A stretch of 64,000 nucleotides of DNA from Dysosmobacter segnis (GTDB lineage: Bacteria > Bacillota > Clostridia > Oscillospirales > Oscillospiraceae). The first letter of the stretch is position 1. Every line of letters begins with the position of its first letter. The stretch spans positions 62,001 through 126,000 of the forward strand of contig NZ_JACOQI010000004.1 in the NCBI RefSeq assembly GCF_014297285.1, given 5' to 3'. A program made the translations under genes and the position numbers. The notes under the pieces were generated by a model that did not search any database, was not told where the DNA came from, and saw nothing but the letters and a program-made list of their open reading frames with translations. Shown piece after piece: positions 1 to 6,931 of the stretch.

Positions 1-200
1 TACTATAACTCCGCTCAAAAAGAAAGGCAAATCGACGGCCGGAATCATTTTTTTGAAGAGTGGTCTCCTCAGGGCGCTTCCATCGGGAGACTCGTCCGCT
101 TTCCGCAAACTGTTCCCGAAAAAACTGCCAGCCGCTCCAACATCCGAAATGCCCCATTCCACCAGTGTGCCAATGGTTTTCCGTACCTCCTTCTTTTGAC
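1..200. other. window edge, no supported gene
   Basis: No gene can be called with confidence here. On the minus strand a reading frame stays open from about 186 to the window edge. It ends with a hydrophobic run (MIPAVDLPFFLSG) and has a strong AAGGAGG near 187-193, but no well-spaced ATG; only ATT, TTG or a distant GTG could start it. It could be the beginning of a gene downstream of the bmp-type lipoprotein gene, cut by the window end. Confidence 0.25.
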
Positions 201-204
201 GGAT

Positions 205-237
205 AAAAAAGGAACGTCCGAAAGGACGTTCCTTTTC
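205..237 (-). terminator. intrinsic terminator of the nucleoside lipoprotein gene
   Basis: A 12-base stem with AAGGAACGTCC and GGACGTTCCTT arms closed by GAAA is followed on the minus strand by six T residues. It lies 25 bases past the stop codon of the lipoprotein gene and so would end that single-gene transcript. Confidence 0.85.
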
Positions 238-260
238 GCATATAGATTTGTGCTCTGCGC

Positions 261-1499
261 TTAGCCCTTGATAGCGCCCTGGTCCTCCACAGCGATCACG
301 GTGGCGAAGTCAGAGGGAGTCTTGCTCACATCGTTGGAAACGGTGATCTTGCCGTCGAACATATCCTTCACCATGGCCTTGTAGTCATCCTGGGTAAAGC
401 TGTCAGACCACTGAGTGCCCTCACCCATGGGGATCTGGACGTAGTTCAGCTCGGGATCATCGCCGGACACCAGGCCCAGAGTAGCGATCTTGCCCTTGTA
501 AGCATCCCAGTTGCCGTTGACGATAACGTCAGTCAGGGTGTCATAGGTGGTGGGATACAGACCCTTCATAGCGGAGGTGACGGTCATGCCTTCCACGCCG
601 GCGTAGCCAGCGATGACGCCAGCCTGGTCAACGTCCACGCCGATGACCTTGGCGTTAGCCTTCTTGGCAGCGTCCACAGCGGAGGTGTAGATACCGCCGC
701 CGCAGGCGAAGACGACCTCAGTGCCGCCGGCATACCAGGTATCCATCACAGCGGTGATATCGGCATCGCCGAAGAACTGACCGCCATAGACATAGTTCAG
801 GCTCACATCAGTCAGGCCCAGATCGGCGGCAGCGGCGTCAACGCCCTGCACGAAGCCGTAGCCATAACGGACAACAGCGGGAACAGCCATGCCGCCCAGG
901 AAGCCCAGGTTCTTGTAGCCCAGCTTCACAGCAGCGTAACCGGCCATGTAGCCGCACAGCTCTTCCTGATACACAGCGCAGTACACGTTGCTCATGTCAA
1001 CGTACTTGCTGAGGTCCCAATTCTCGGGGGTGTAGTCGTAGCTCTCGCCGGCCTTGGCAACGGCGGTCTCGAGCAGGTCGCCGGCGGCGACGTCGAGCGC
1101 GATGAACTTCACGTCGGGGAACTCGGGAGCAGCTTCCACGATGGCGCCGCCGAAAGCGTAGCCGGGCATCACGATCACGTTGTAGCCCTCGTCCGCGGCC
1201 TTCTCGATCATAGCCACACGGTCGGCGGTGTTGTCGCCGACGGGCTTGAAGTAGTTGAACTCGATGTCGTTGTCCTCGGCAAACGCCTTGCAGGCCTCAT
1301 AGGTGGTCTGGTTGAAAGACTGGTCGGTGATGTCACCGTAGTCGGTGATCATTGCGACCTTATAGGCGCCCTCGTTCTCAGCAGGCTGCTCGGTCTGGTC
1401 AGGTGCATCGGTCTTGGTATCGTCGGTCTTCTTATCGCCGCAGGCTACCAGGGACAGAGACATGACCAATGCCAGAGTCAAAGCAAGAAACTTCTTCAT
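261..1499 (-). CDS. BMP family nucleoside-binding lipoprotein
   Basis: Substrate-binding lipoprotein of the BMP/Med/PnrA family, which captures purine nucleosides outside the membrane for an ABC importer. The first 20 residues are a lipoprotein signal peptide ending in a lipobox (LVAC, Cys20), followed by an acidic Asp/Thr/Gln-rich linker to about residue 45. The mature part starts with YKVAMITDYGDITDQSFNQ, the typical first strand and ligand loop of the family. At 412 residues it is somewhat longer than many homologues. No ATPase or permease gene follows; a terminator does, so the transporter partners are elsewhere. The neighbouring deoC-deoD operon makes nucleoside uptake the likely role, but the exact ligand is inferred. 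It has its own promoter about 150 bases upstream. Confidence 0.88.
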   Translation of the reverse strand: MKKFLALTLALVMSLSLVACGDKKTDDTKTDAPDQTEQPAENEGAYKVAMITDYGDITDQSFNQTTYEACKAFAEDNDIEFNYFKPVGDNTADRVAMIEKAADEGYNVIVMPGYAFGGAIVEAAPEFPDVKFIALDVAAGDLLETAVAKAGESYDYTPENWDLSKYVDMSNVYCAVYQEELCGYMAGYAAVKLGYKNLGFLGGMAVPAVVRYGYGFVQGVDAAAADLGLTDVSLNYVYGGQFFGDADITAVMDTWYAGGTEVVFACGGGIYTSAVDAAKKANAKVIGVDVDQAGVIAGYAGVEGMTVTSAMKGLYPTTYDTLTDVIVNGNWDAYKGKIATLGLVSGDDPELNYVQIPMGEGTQWSDSFTQDDYKAMVKDMFDGKITVSNDVSKTPSDFATVIAVEDQGAIKG

Positions 1500-1651
1500 T
1501 GGAATCTACCTCTTTCATGTTTTCTCCTTTTAACGTCCGCTCCCGCTCTGAAACGCACCGTGCCGTGTTCCCCGGAGGGATCACAGCCTATGTATGGCTT
1601 CGGAAGCCGGGTGCAAGCTCTTTAAAAGGGTCGACCTCAAGGGTCTATGTT

Positions 1652-1680
1652 ATTATAACAATTTCACCCGGGCAATGCAA
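1652..1680 (-). promoter_or_regulatory. promoter of the nucleoside lipoprotein gene
   Basis: On the minus strand a TTGCAT -35 (1675-1680) and a perfect TATAAT -10 (1652-1657) are 17 bases apart. The transcript would have a leader of about 145 bases before the ATG at 1499. The leader contains several short self-complementary stretches but matches no riboswitch class I recognise. Confidence 0.75.
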
Positions 1681-1721
1681 TAAGAAACCCGAATTGTTTT
1701 CAATTTTGCCATATCTTTCAC

Positions 1722-1760
1722 GCATAAAAGAACACCCCGCCCGGGATCGGGCGGGGTGTT
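1722..1760 (-). terminator. terminator of the deoC-deoD operon
   Basis: Twelve-base GC-rich arms (AACACCCCGCCC and GGGCGGGGTGTT, 1731-1760) with a 6-base loop lie 31 bases past the deoD stop and are followed on the minus strand by CTTTTATG. It separates deoD from the lipoprotein promoter. Confidence 0.8.
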
Positions 1761-1791
1761 CCCTTCAGGAAGCGTTAACAGTCTATCGGCC

Positions 1792-2505
1792 TCAGTCCGC
1801 CATCTTCACGGCGACTTCCAGCGCAATCTTCATCATGTTGGTGAACGTGTTCTGCCGGTCCGCCGGGGACAGCTCCTCCCCCGTCACCAGATTGTCGGAG
1901 ATGGAGCAGATGGCCAGCGCCCGCTTGCCGGTGTAGGCAGCGTTGCAGTACAGGGCCGCAGCCTCCATCTCCACCGCCATGACGCCCATCTTCTGGAAGC
2001 GCATGTTCCGTCCGGCGGCATCGTAGAAGGTGTCGGAGGAATAGAGGTTGCCCACAGGCATCTTCACACCCAGTTCCTTGGCGCTTTCCACTGCTGCCAT
2101 CAGCAAGTCAAAGTCCGCGATGGGGGCAAAGGTGCCGCCCAGCTCATACTGCTCCAGATAAGCGGAGTTGGCGCAGGCACCCTGACCGGCCACCACGCTG
2201 CCCAGCTCCAGATCTGCCCGCAGGGCTCCGGCGCTGCCCACGCGGATGATATTCTCCACATCATACTGGGTGTACAGCTCGTAAGAATAAATCCCGATGG
2301 AGGGCATTCCCATACCGGAGGCCATGACGCTCACCGGCACGCCCTTATACAGGCCGGTATAGCCCTGAACGCCCCGGACGTTGTTTACCAGTTTCAAATC
2401 CGTCAGGAAGGTCTCCGCGATGAACTTGGAGCGCAGGGGGTCTCCGGGCATCAGTACGGTTTTGGCGAAATCGCCCTTCTTGGCTTCATTATGCGGCGTT
2501 CCCAT
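1792..2505 (-). CDS. deoD: purine-nucleoside phosphorylase, DeoD type
   Basis: Trimer-of-dimers class purine nucleoside phosphorylase, which splits (deoxy)inosine, guanosine or adenosine with phosphate into base and (deoxy)ribose-1-phosphate. The 237 residues match the E. coli DeoD length. The start TPHNEAKKGDFAKTVLMPGDPLR carries the phosphate-binding GDPLR loop. The nucleoside-contacting EMEAAALY block and the catalytic Asp of ICSISDN and Arg of ADRQNTF are present. The gene starts 12 bases after deoC ends, with a GGAGGATAC ribosome-binding site, so the two are co-transcribed. DeoD feeds deoxyribose phosphate to DeoC after a phosphopentomutase step; the mutase gene is not in this window. 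Confidence 0.95.
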   Translation of the reverse strand: MGTPHNEAKKGDFAKTVLMPGDPLRSKFIAETFLTDLKLVNNVRGVQGYTGLYKGVPVSVMASGMGMPSIGIYSYELYTQYDVENIIRVGSAGALRADLELGSVVAGQGACANSAYLEQYELGGTFAPIADFDLLMAAVESAKELGVKMPVGNLYSSDTFYDAAGRNMRFQKMGVMAVEMEAAALYCNAAYTGKRALAICSISDNLVTGEELSPADRQNTFTNMMKIALEVAVKMAD

Positions 2506-2517
2506 AGTATCCTCCTT

Positions 2518-3174
2518 TTATTTTTCCATGGCCTTTACGGCCTTCACGATGCGGCTGGTGCCCAGACGGGAAGCCCCCAGATTGATGAAATCCTCCGCAT
2601 CCTGCAAATTGGCGATGCCGCCGGCAGCCTTGATCTTCACATTGGAGCCCACGTGCTTGGCGAACAGGGCCACGTCCTCACGGGTGGCGCCGCCCCCGCC
2701 GAAGCCGGTGGAGGTCTTGATGTAGTCCGCACCGGAGGCGGTGACGATCTCGCACAGCTTGATCTTCTCCTCATCGGTGAGGAAGCAGCACTCGATGATG
2801 ACCTTCAGCAGCTTGCCGCGGCAGGCCTCCTTTATGGCCTTGATCTCCGAGAGCAGCTCGTCCCATTTCCGGTCCTTCACCCAGCCGAGGTTGATGACCA
2901 TGTCCACTTCCTCCGCGCCGTTGCTCACGGCGTCGGCAGCCATGAAGCACTTGGCTGCGGTGGTGTCATAGCCGTTGGGGAAGCCGATGACGGTGCAGAT
3001 AGGCAGCTTGCCCGCCACATACTCCGCCGCCTGCTTCACATAGCTGGCGGGGATGCACGCGCTGGCGCAGCCGTACTTCATGCCGTCATCGCAGATGGCC
3101 TTGATCTCGTCCCAGGTGGCCGTCTGGGCCAGAAGCGTGTGATCGCACTTGCTCAAAATGTCTTTCAGTTCCAT
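2518..3174 (-). CDS. deoC: deoxyribose-phosphate aldolase
   Basis: Class I aldolase that cleaves 2-deoxyribose-5-phosphate into glyceraldehyde-3-phosphate and acetaldehyde in deoxynucleoside breakdown. The 218 residues form one TIM barrel. The Schiff-base lysine lies in YIKTSTGFG and the second catalytic lysine in VKIKAAGGI; both segments are intact. It is the first gene of the deoC-deoD operon, with a TAAGGAGTG ribosome-binding site and its own promoter. Phosphate-rich sugar products would enter glycolysis. Confidence 0.95.
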   Translation of the reverse strand: MELKDILSKCDHTLLAQTATWDEIKAICDDGMKYGCASACIPASYVKQAAEYVAGKLPICTVIGFPNGYDTTAAKCFMAADAVSNGAEEVDMVINLGWVKDRKWDELLSEIKAIKEACRGKLLKVIIECCFLTDEEKIKLCEIVTASGADYIKTSTGFGGGGATREDVALFAKHVGSNVKIKAAGGIANLQDAEDFINLGASRLGTSRIVKAVKAMEK

Positions 3175-3223
3175 TTTAAGTCACTCCTTATCATAAAGTT
3201 AAGTTTGTTTCTTCGATACGTTT

Positions 3224-3252
3224 ATCATACCAGTTTTTTTGATTGCTGTCTA
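3224..3252 (-). promoter_or_regulatory. promoter of deoC-deoD
   Basis: Minus-strand TAGACA (3247-3252) and TATGAT (3224-3229) are spaced by 17 bases, about 50 bases before the deoC start. The promoter lies back to back with that of the protease gene on the other strand. I see no clear DeoR-type palindrome. Confidence 0.65.
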
Positions 3253-3292
3253 CCGTCCATCTCCCCCCTCTTTTGCCCAACGCTCCGGCGTC

Positions 3293-3321
3293 TTGCAATC
3301 CGGTCCATTCGGTGCTACAAT
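3293..3321 (+). promoter_or_regulatory. promoter of the SLH protease gene
   Basis: TTGCAA (3293-3298) and TACAAT (3316-3321) are separated by 17 bases and sit 32 bases before the ATG at 3354. Confidence 0.65.
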
Positions 3322-3353
3322 GTAGGCCACCAAATCCAAAAGGAGCCTTTTTC

Positions 3354-4646
3354 ATGAAAAAACAACTGTTATCCGCGCTGTGCGCGGTGATGCTTCTCAT
3401 CTGCGCCGTCCCCATGGCCAGCGCCCAGACCGGGGATGCTGCCCGCCGGGCCGATGCCCTGACGGTGCTGCATCTGCTCTCCGAAGATCCTGGCCGTGAC
3501 CTGACCGCTCCCGCTACCCGTGCTCAGGCCGCCGTGCTGCTGGTCCGTCTGGCCGGCGGCGAGAAAAAGCCGGACACCGACGGCTGGTTTGCCGGTTTCC
3601 GGGATGTGCCGGACTGGGCCCGCACCGCTGTGAACTACGCCAACCGCCGGGGCTGGATCTCCGGCGTCAGCAACGTACAGTTTGATCCCAACGGTCACTT
3701 GAACGCCGACGCCTGGTGTGCTATGCTGCTGCGGATGCTGGGCTACAGCGACAAGACCGGGGACTTTGAGATCTCCGACGCCGCAGCCTTCGCCTGGCGG
3801 ATCGGACTCACCGGCCGCCAGCTAATTGGCATCCTCTCCATGGGCGATCTGGCGGAAGCCATTTATGACGCGCTGGATTTCTGTTATAAGGGAACGGAAA
3901 CAACGGTGCTCTCCCGCCTGATGGACCTCGGCGTCTGCACTGCCTCCGCCGCCAACGCTCTGGGCCTGCTGAACAAGGACTATACCGCCCGCCAGCTGGC
4001 GGACCGCTACCTCTCCGCCGCCTTCCAGCTCAGCCTGTATGAGACAGAGGAGCAGGTCCACGATGAGGTCTCCTCCGCCGACGCCAGCGGCTTCTTCATC
4101 AGCGCCGACGGTCTGGCCGTCACCAACTATCACTCCATCGAAGATTCCATCAAGGCCACCGCCACCCTCCTCAACGGAGAAACCTACGAGGTAGAGCGGG
4201 TCCTCTACTACGATACCGGTATCGACATCGCCGTGATCAAGGTCTCCCGGACCAATCAGTCCCGCCGCACCACCTCCGCCTTCAACCATCTATGTCTGGT
4301 GGGCACGGCGGACATCCGCCCCGGCGATCCGGTGTACGCCATCGGCAACCCTCTGGGTCTGGGGCTGGCCATCAGCTCCGGCATCATCGGCTCCACCGCT
4401 CATGAGCTGGACCGTTATGCCCTGCCCTGCATTGTCAACTCCGCCGACATTTCCCGGGGCAGCAGCGGCGGCGCGCTGATGAACGCCCACGGTCAGGTCA
4501 TCGGCGTCACCTCCGGCGCTTATACCTATGGCAACAATATGTATCTGGCTGTCCCTGTGGACCCGGTGATGGCCGCCGACCTGACGGTTTCCGGCTGGAC
4601 CTTGAAGGAGGTCAAGGCCATCGAAGCCGCCAAGGGCAAGGACTGA
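3354..4646 (+). CDS. secreted trypsin-like serine protease with SLH-like N-terminal region
   Basis: A 430-residue exported protein. Residues 1-24 are a signal peptide ending in ASAQ. Residues 28-205 look like degenerate S-layer homology repeats (ATRAQAAVLLVRLAGG, then FRDVPDWARTAVNYANRRGWISG), suggesting attachment to the cell wall. The rest is an S1C/HtrA-like protease domain with the full triad: His260 in TNYH, Asp291 in GIDIAVIKV and Ser371 in GSSGGA. No PDZ domain follows. The ATG at 3354 is chosen because it has AAAGGAGCC eight bases upstream and opens the signal peptide; the longer frame has none. Its substrate is unknown. It is followed 28 bases later by a lipoprotein gene in the same direction. 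Confidence 0.85.
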   Translation: MKKQLLSALCAVMLLICAVPMASAQTGDAARRADALTVLHLLSEDPGRDLTAPATRAQAAVLLVRLAGGEKKPDTDGWFAGFRDVPDWARTAVNYANRRGWISGVSNVQFDPNGHLNADAWCAMLLRMLGYSDKTGDFEISDAAAFAWRIGLTGRQLIGILSMGDLAEAIYDALDFCYKGTETTVLSRLMDLGVCTASAANALGLLNKDYTARQLADRYLSAAFQLSLYETEEQVHDEVSSADASGFFISADGLAVTNYHSIEDSIKATATLLNGETYEVERVLYYDTGIDIAVIKVSRTNQSRRTTSAFNHLCLVGTADIRPGDPVYAIGNPLGLGLAISSGIIGSTAHELDRYALPCIVNSADISRGSSGGALMNAHGQVIGVTSGAYTYGNNMYLAVPVDPVMAADLTVSGWTLKEVKAIEAAKGKD

Positions 4647-4674
4647 GCTTTCCCGCTTGTAAAGGAGTGATCCC

Positions 4675-5202
4675 ATGAAACGCATCCTGACCCTGTTGAT
4701 GGCCGTTTCCCTGCTGCTGTGTCTGGCAGCCTGCGGCCAACCAGCAGATCACGCCCCGGAGCAGCCGCCCCAGTAGGCAGAGCCATCCGAGCCTCCCGCC
4801 CAGACCGAACCCCCCGCCTTAGAAGGCGAGGCCCTCTCCGTCCTTCCCGCAGAGGATGCCGGTCTGACGGAGGGCGGCTATGACGCTTACCGGGAGGCGG
4901 ACCCCATGGCGGAGATCGTTCTCCTGCCCACCCGCTCCGTCACGGACTTCCACTATTTCATCGTGGGTTTCCGGGAGGACAGCGAACTGCTCACGCTCAC
5001 CCGCGAGGATGACCTCTACACGGCGGATGCCCTTTCCCCGGGCCGTCCCCTCCTGCTGGCCATTCCCTTTGTGGAAACGATCCCCAACCGGGGCGTTTCC
5101 TATGTGGACGCGGACGGCGCCCTCCGCCAGTACGCCATTGTGGAAAGTGGAAAGGACGGCACCATCTTCCTGATGGAAGAAGCCTTTGACTCCGCAGCCT
5201 AA
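4675..5202 (+). pseudogene. lipoprotein gene interrupted by one in-frame amber codon
   Basis: The gene opens with a lipoprotein signal peptide (MKRILTLLMAVSLLLCLAAC, Cys20) behind AAAGGAG, runs through a Pro/Gln-rich linker and meets TAG at 4774-4776. The same frame then continues without another stop to TAA at 5200-5202. It would encode about 175 residues, the second part being a compact domain (MAEIVLLPTRSVTDFHYFIV onwards). A CAG to TAG change within a run of Gln/Pro codons would explain the break. As written the product is a 33-residue lipopeptide. It could be a real mutation, a sequencing error or readthrough. I do not recognise the domain. It follows the SLH protease gene by 28 bases and is probably co-transcribed. 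Confidence 0.75.
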
Positions 5203-5216
5203 ACAGACAAGAACCG

Positions 5217-5257
5217 TATAAAAGGTCCCCGGAGCGCTGCTCCGGGGACCTTTTTAT
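5217..5257. terminator. bidirectional terminator between convergent genes
   Basis: Fifteen-base arms (AAAGGTCCCCGGAGC and its complement, 5221-5253) with a 3-base loop have T runs on both sides. They would end the lipoprotein transcript on the plus strand and the sigma/anti-sigma transcript on the minus strand. Confidence 0.85.
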
Positions 5258-6240
5258 AGATGATCTTTTCGTTCCTTTTTCGGCTCCGGGCAGAGGAAAT
5301 ACCGGGTCATAATGATACCCAAAATGACAAGGATCACCTGGAAAACATCCACAGGCCAAATAGCTCCGTTGCCGCCTCCCCCGCCGCCGGAGCCGCCCTC
5401 CGAATTCCGGTACAGCTTTATCAGCTCCCCTGTATCCAACTGGCTGCCTTCCGCATCATAGTAAGCCACGGACATGCTGCCGAAAAAGCCAGCCTTGACC
5501 TGCTCCTCCGTCACCGGGATCACCTGAAGGATACTCTTGGCCGCCGTTCCCTCATACACCGGCGCCAGTGTGCTGATGTCCGGCAGGATCTCCTCCTCGC
5601 CGTCATAAGCAGGCGGACGGTACCCGGGAAATACCCGGAAGCTGGCAGCCTCCTTCGGCCAGTTTGCGGTGTAGATCTCCAGGTACCGCTGTCTGCCTAT
5701 CTGGATCAAGCTCGTATTCACAATGGGACAGGTGTCATATTTTCTGGCTCGAAAGCGGTATCCGCCAAACAAGCCCCGCTGGAATTGATAAATACCCTGC
5801 CGTTCAAACGTTCCATTCTGTTCCAGTCGGTACAGAACAAACATCCGATCCTTTACCGTCGCAGTTTCCAGAACATCCACCTCTCCGTGATACGGAAATC
5901 CAGAAATGGATACCAGATCCTCCCGGATGATCTCCTTCATCTCCGCCGTGTCGGTCAGGTCATAGCAGTATTCCAGCCGATACAGCCCTACCAGGCATAG
6001 CAGCGTCGCCGCCACGGACAAAACGGCCCCCAGCCGCTGCTGCCAACGGAGCCGCTTCAAAAAATTCAGCTTCGGCGGCGGCGCTTTTTCCGCTTTCAGG
6101 TCCGCCGCCATGGCGTCCCGGGCTGCCCGGCAGTCCGGACAGGATTCCAGATGCTCGCAAATATCAGCTTCCGTCTCCGGCCCCGTCAGGTGCTCCAGAT
6201 AGGACGGCAGCAGGTCTCTCACAATATGGCACGGCAGCAT
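5254..6240 (-). CDS. anti-sigma factor with zinc-finger (ZAS) domain
   Basis: Membrane anti-sigma factor partner of the ECF sigma gene directly before it. The N-terminus is a putative zinc-finger domain with the H-x3-C-x2-C motif (His30, Cys34, Cys37). A membrane segment lies at about residues 72-92 (LGAVLSVAATLLCLVGLYRL), followed by an extracellular domain of about 190 residues, a run of six glycines, and a second hydrophobic segment near the C-terminus (FQVILVILGIIMTRYF). Its ATG overlaps the sigma-factor stop codon by one base (TAATG), so the two are translationally coupled. The signal sensed by the outer domain is unknown. The second membrane segment is unusual for the RsiW type. Confidence 0.85.
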   Translation of the reverse strand: MLPCHIVRDLLPSYLEHLTGPETEADICEHLESCPDCRAARDAMAADLKAEKAPPPKLNFLKRLRWQQRLGAVLSVAATLLCLVGLYRLEYCYDLTDTAEMKEIIREDLVSISGFPYHGEVDVLETATVKDRMFVLYRLEQNGTFERQGIYQFQRGLFGGYRFRARKYDTCPIVNTSLIQIGRQRYLEIYTANWPKEAASFRVFPGYRPPAYDGEEEILPDISTLAPVYEGTAAKSILQVIPVTEEQVKAGFFGSMSVAYYDAEGSQLDTGELIKLYRNSEGGSGGGGGGNGAIWPVDVFQVILVILGIIMTRYFLCPEPKKERKDHL

Positions 6241-6725
6241 TACACACCGCCTCCTTCCAACAATTTCTGCTTTGCCCGGTAAAAGGTCACTCTCGCCCAG
6301 GTCTCGCTCTCCCCTAAGATCGCCCCGATCTCCGAAAAGGGCAGTTCCCCGGAGAGTCGGAGATACACCACCTCCCGGGTCTTTTCCGGCAGGGCGTGGA
6401 TACGGCGGAACAGCTCCTGCCGGCTCAGATTCCCCATTGCCGCATCCTCGGCGCTGCCCTCCCCCGGCAGGTCCGTCATTTCCTCGATGGGAACGTGATT
6501 CTCCCTGGCCCGGCGGGAAAGCTCCTTTTTCATCAGGTTTCCGGCGATCCCGCAGAGATAGGTGGACAGCGCCGCCTCTCCCCGGTAATTCCCCGGATGC
6601 CGGATGGCCTCGTAGAAGGTCTGCTGGGTCACCTCCTCCGCCAGATCCGCATTCCGGGTGAGGGAGAACACATAGCGGTACACAAGCTCCGCGTTTTCCC
6701 GGTACGCCCGGTCAAAATCCGTCAT
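6240..6725 (-). CDS. RNA polymerase sigma factor, ECF (sigma-70) family
   Basis: Extracytoplasmic-function sigma factor of 161 residues. Region 2 is seen in ELVYRYVFSLTRNADLAEEV and region 4 in LPEKTREVVYLRLSGELPFS with the helix-turn-helix IGAILGESETWARVTFYRAK. I place the start at 6725 (MTDFDRAY) because a GGGGGGAGA site precedes it at the right distance; the longer reading adds 28 residues that look unlike a sigma factor. It is coupled to the anti-sigma gene through TAATG. ECF genes usually drive their own promoter, but I could not identify one here with confidence. Confidence 0.9.
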   Translation of the reverse strand: MTDFDRAYRENAELVYRYVFSLTRNADLAEEVTQQTFYEAIRHPGNYRGEAALSTYLCGIAGNLMKKELSRRARENHVPIEEMTDLPGEGSAEDAAMGNLSRQELFRRIHALPEKTREVVYLRLSGELPFSEIGAILGESETWARVTFYRAKQKLLEGGGV

Positions 6726-6863
6726 GCTCTCCCCCCCTTTCTGTTGATTTGTGCCGGAACCAGACCGGTTCGTTACAGTCATTCTAAAAAATATTTTCTC
6801 AAAAAGCAACTCCCGCTCGTCTCCTTGCGTATACCGCCGACATCCGCTTCACCGCTTCCTCAA

Positions 6864-6903
6864 CAAAAACACCCCCGGTGCGCGGATGCACACCGGGGGT
6901 GTT
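6864..6903 (-). terminator. terminator of the ileS operon
   Basis: A 13-base stem (AACACCCCCGGTG with its complement) is followed on the minus strand by TTTTTGTTG, 29 bases past the ileS stop. Confidence 0.85.
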
Positions 6904-6931
6904 TCGTATGCTTTTGAATTGGATAAGACGC

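Noticed and set aside
3243..3353. Longer N-terminus for the SLH protease from 3243
   Set aside because: It would include the promoter region and lacks a ribosome-binding site; the signal peptide begins at 3354.
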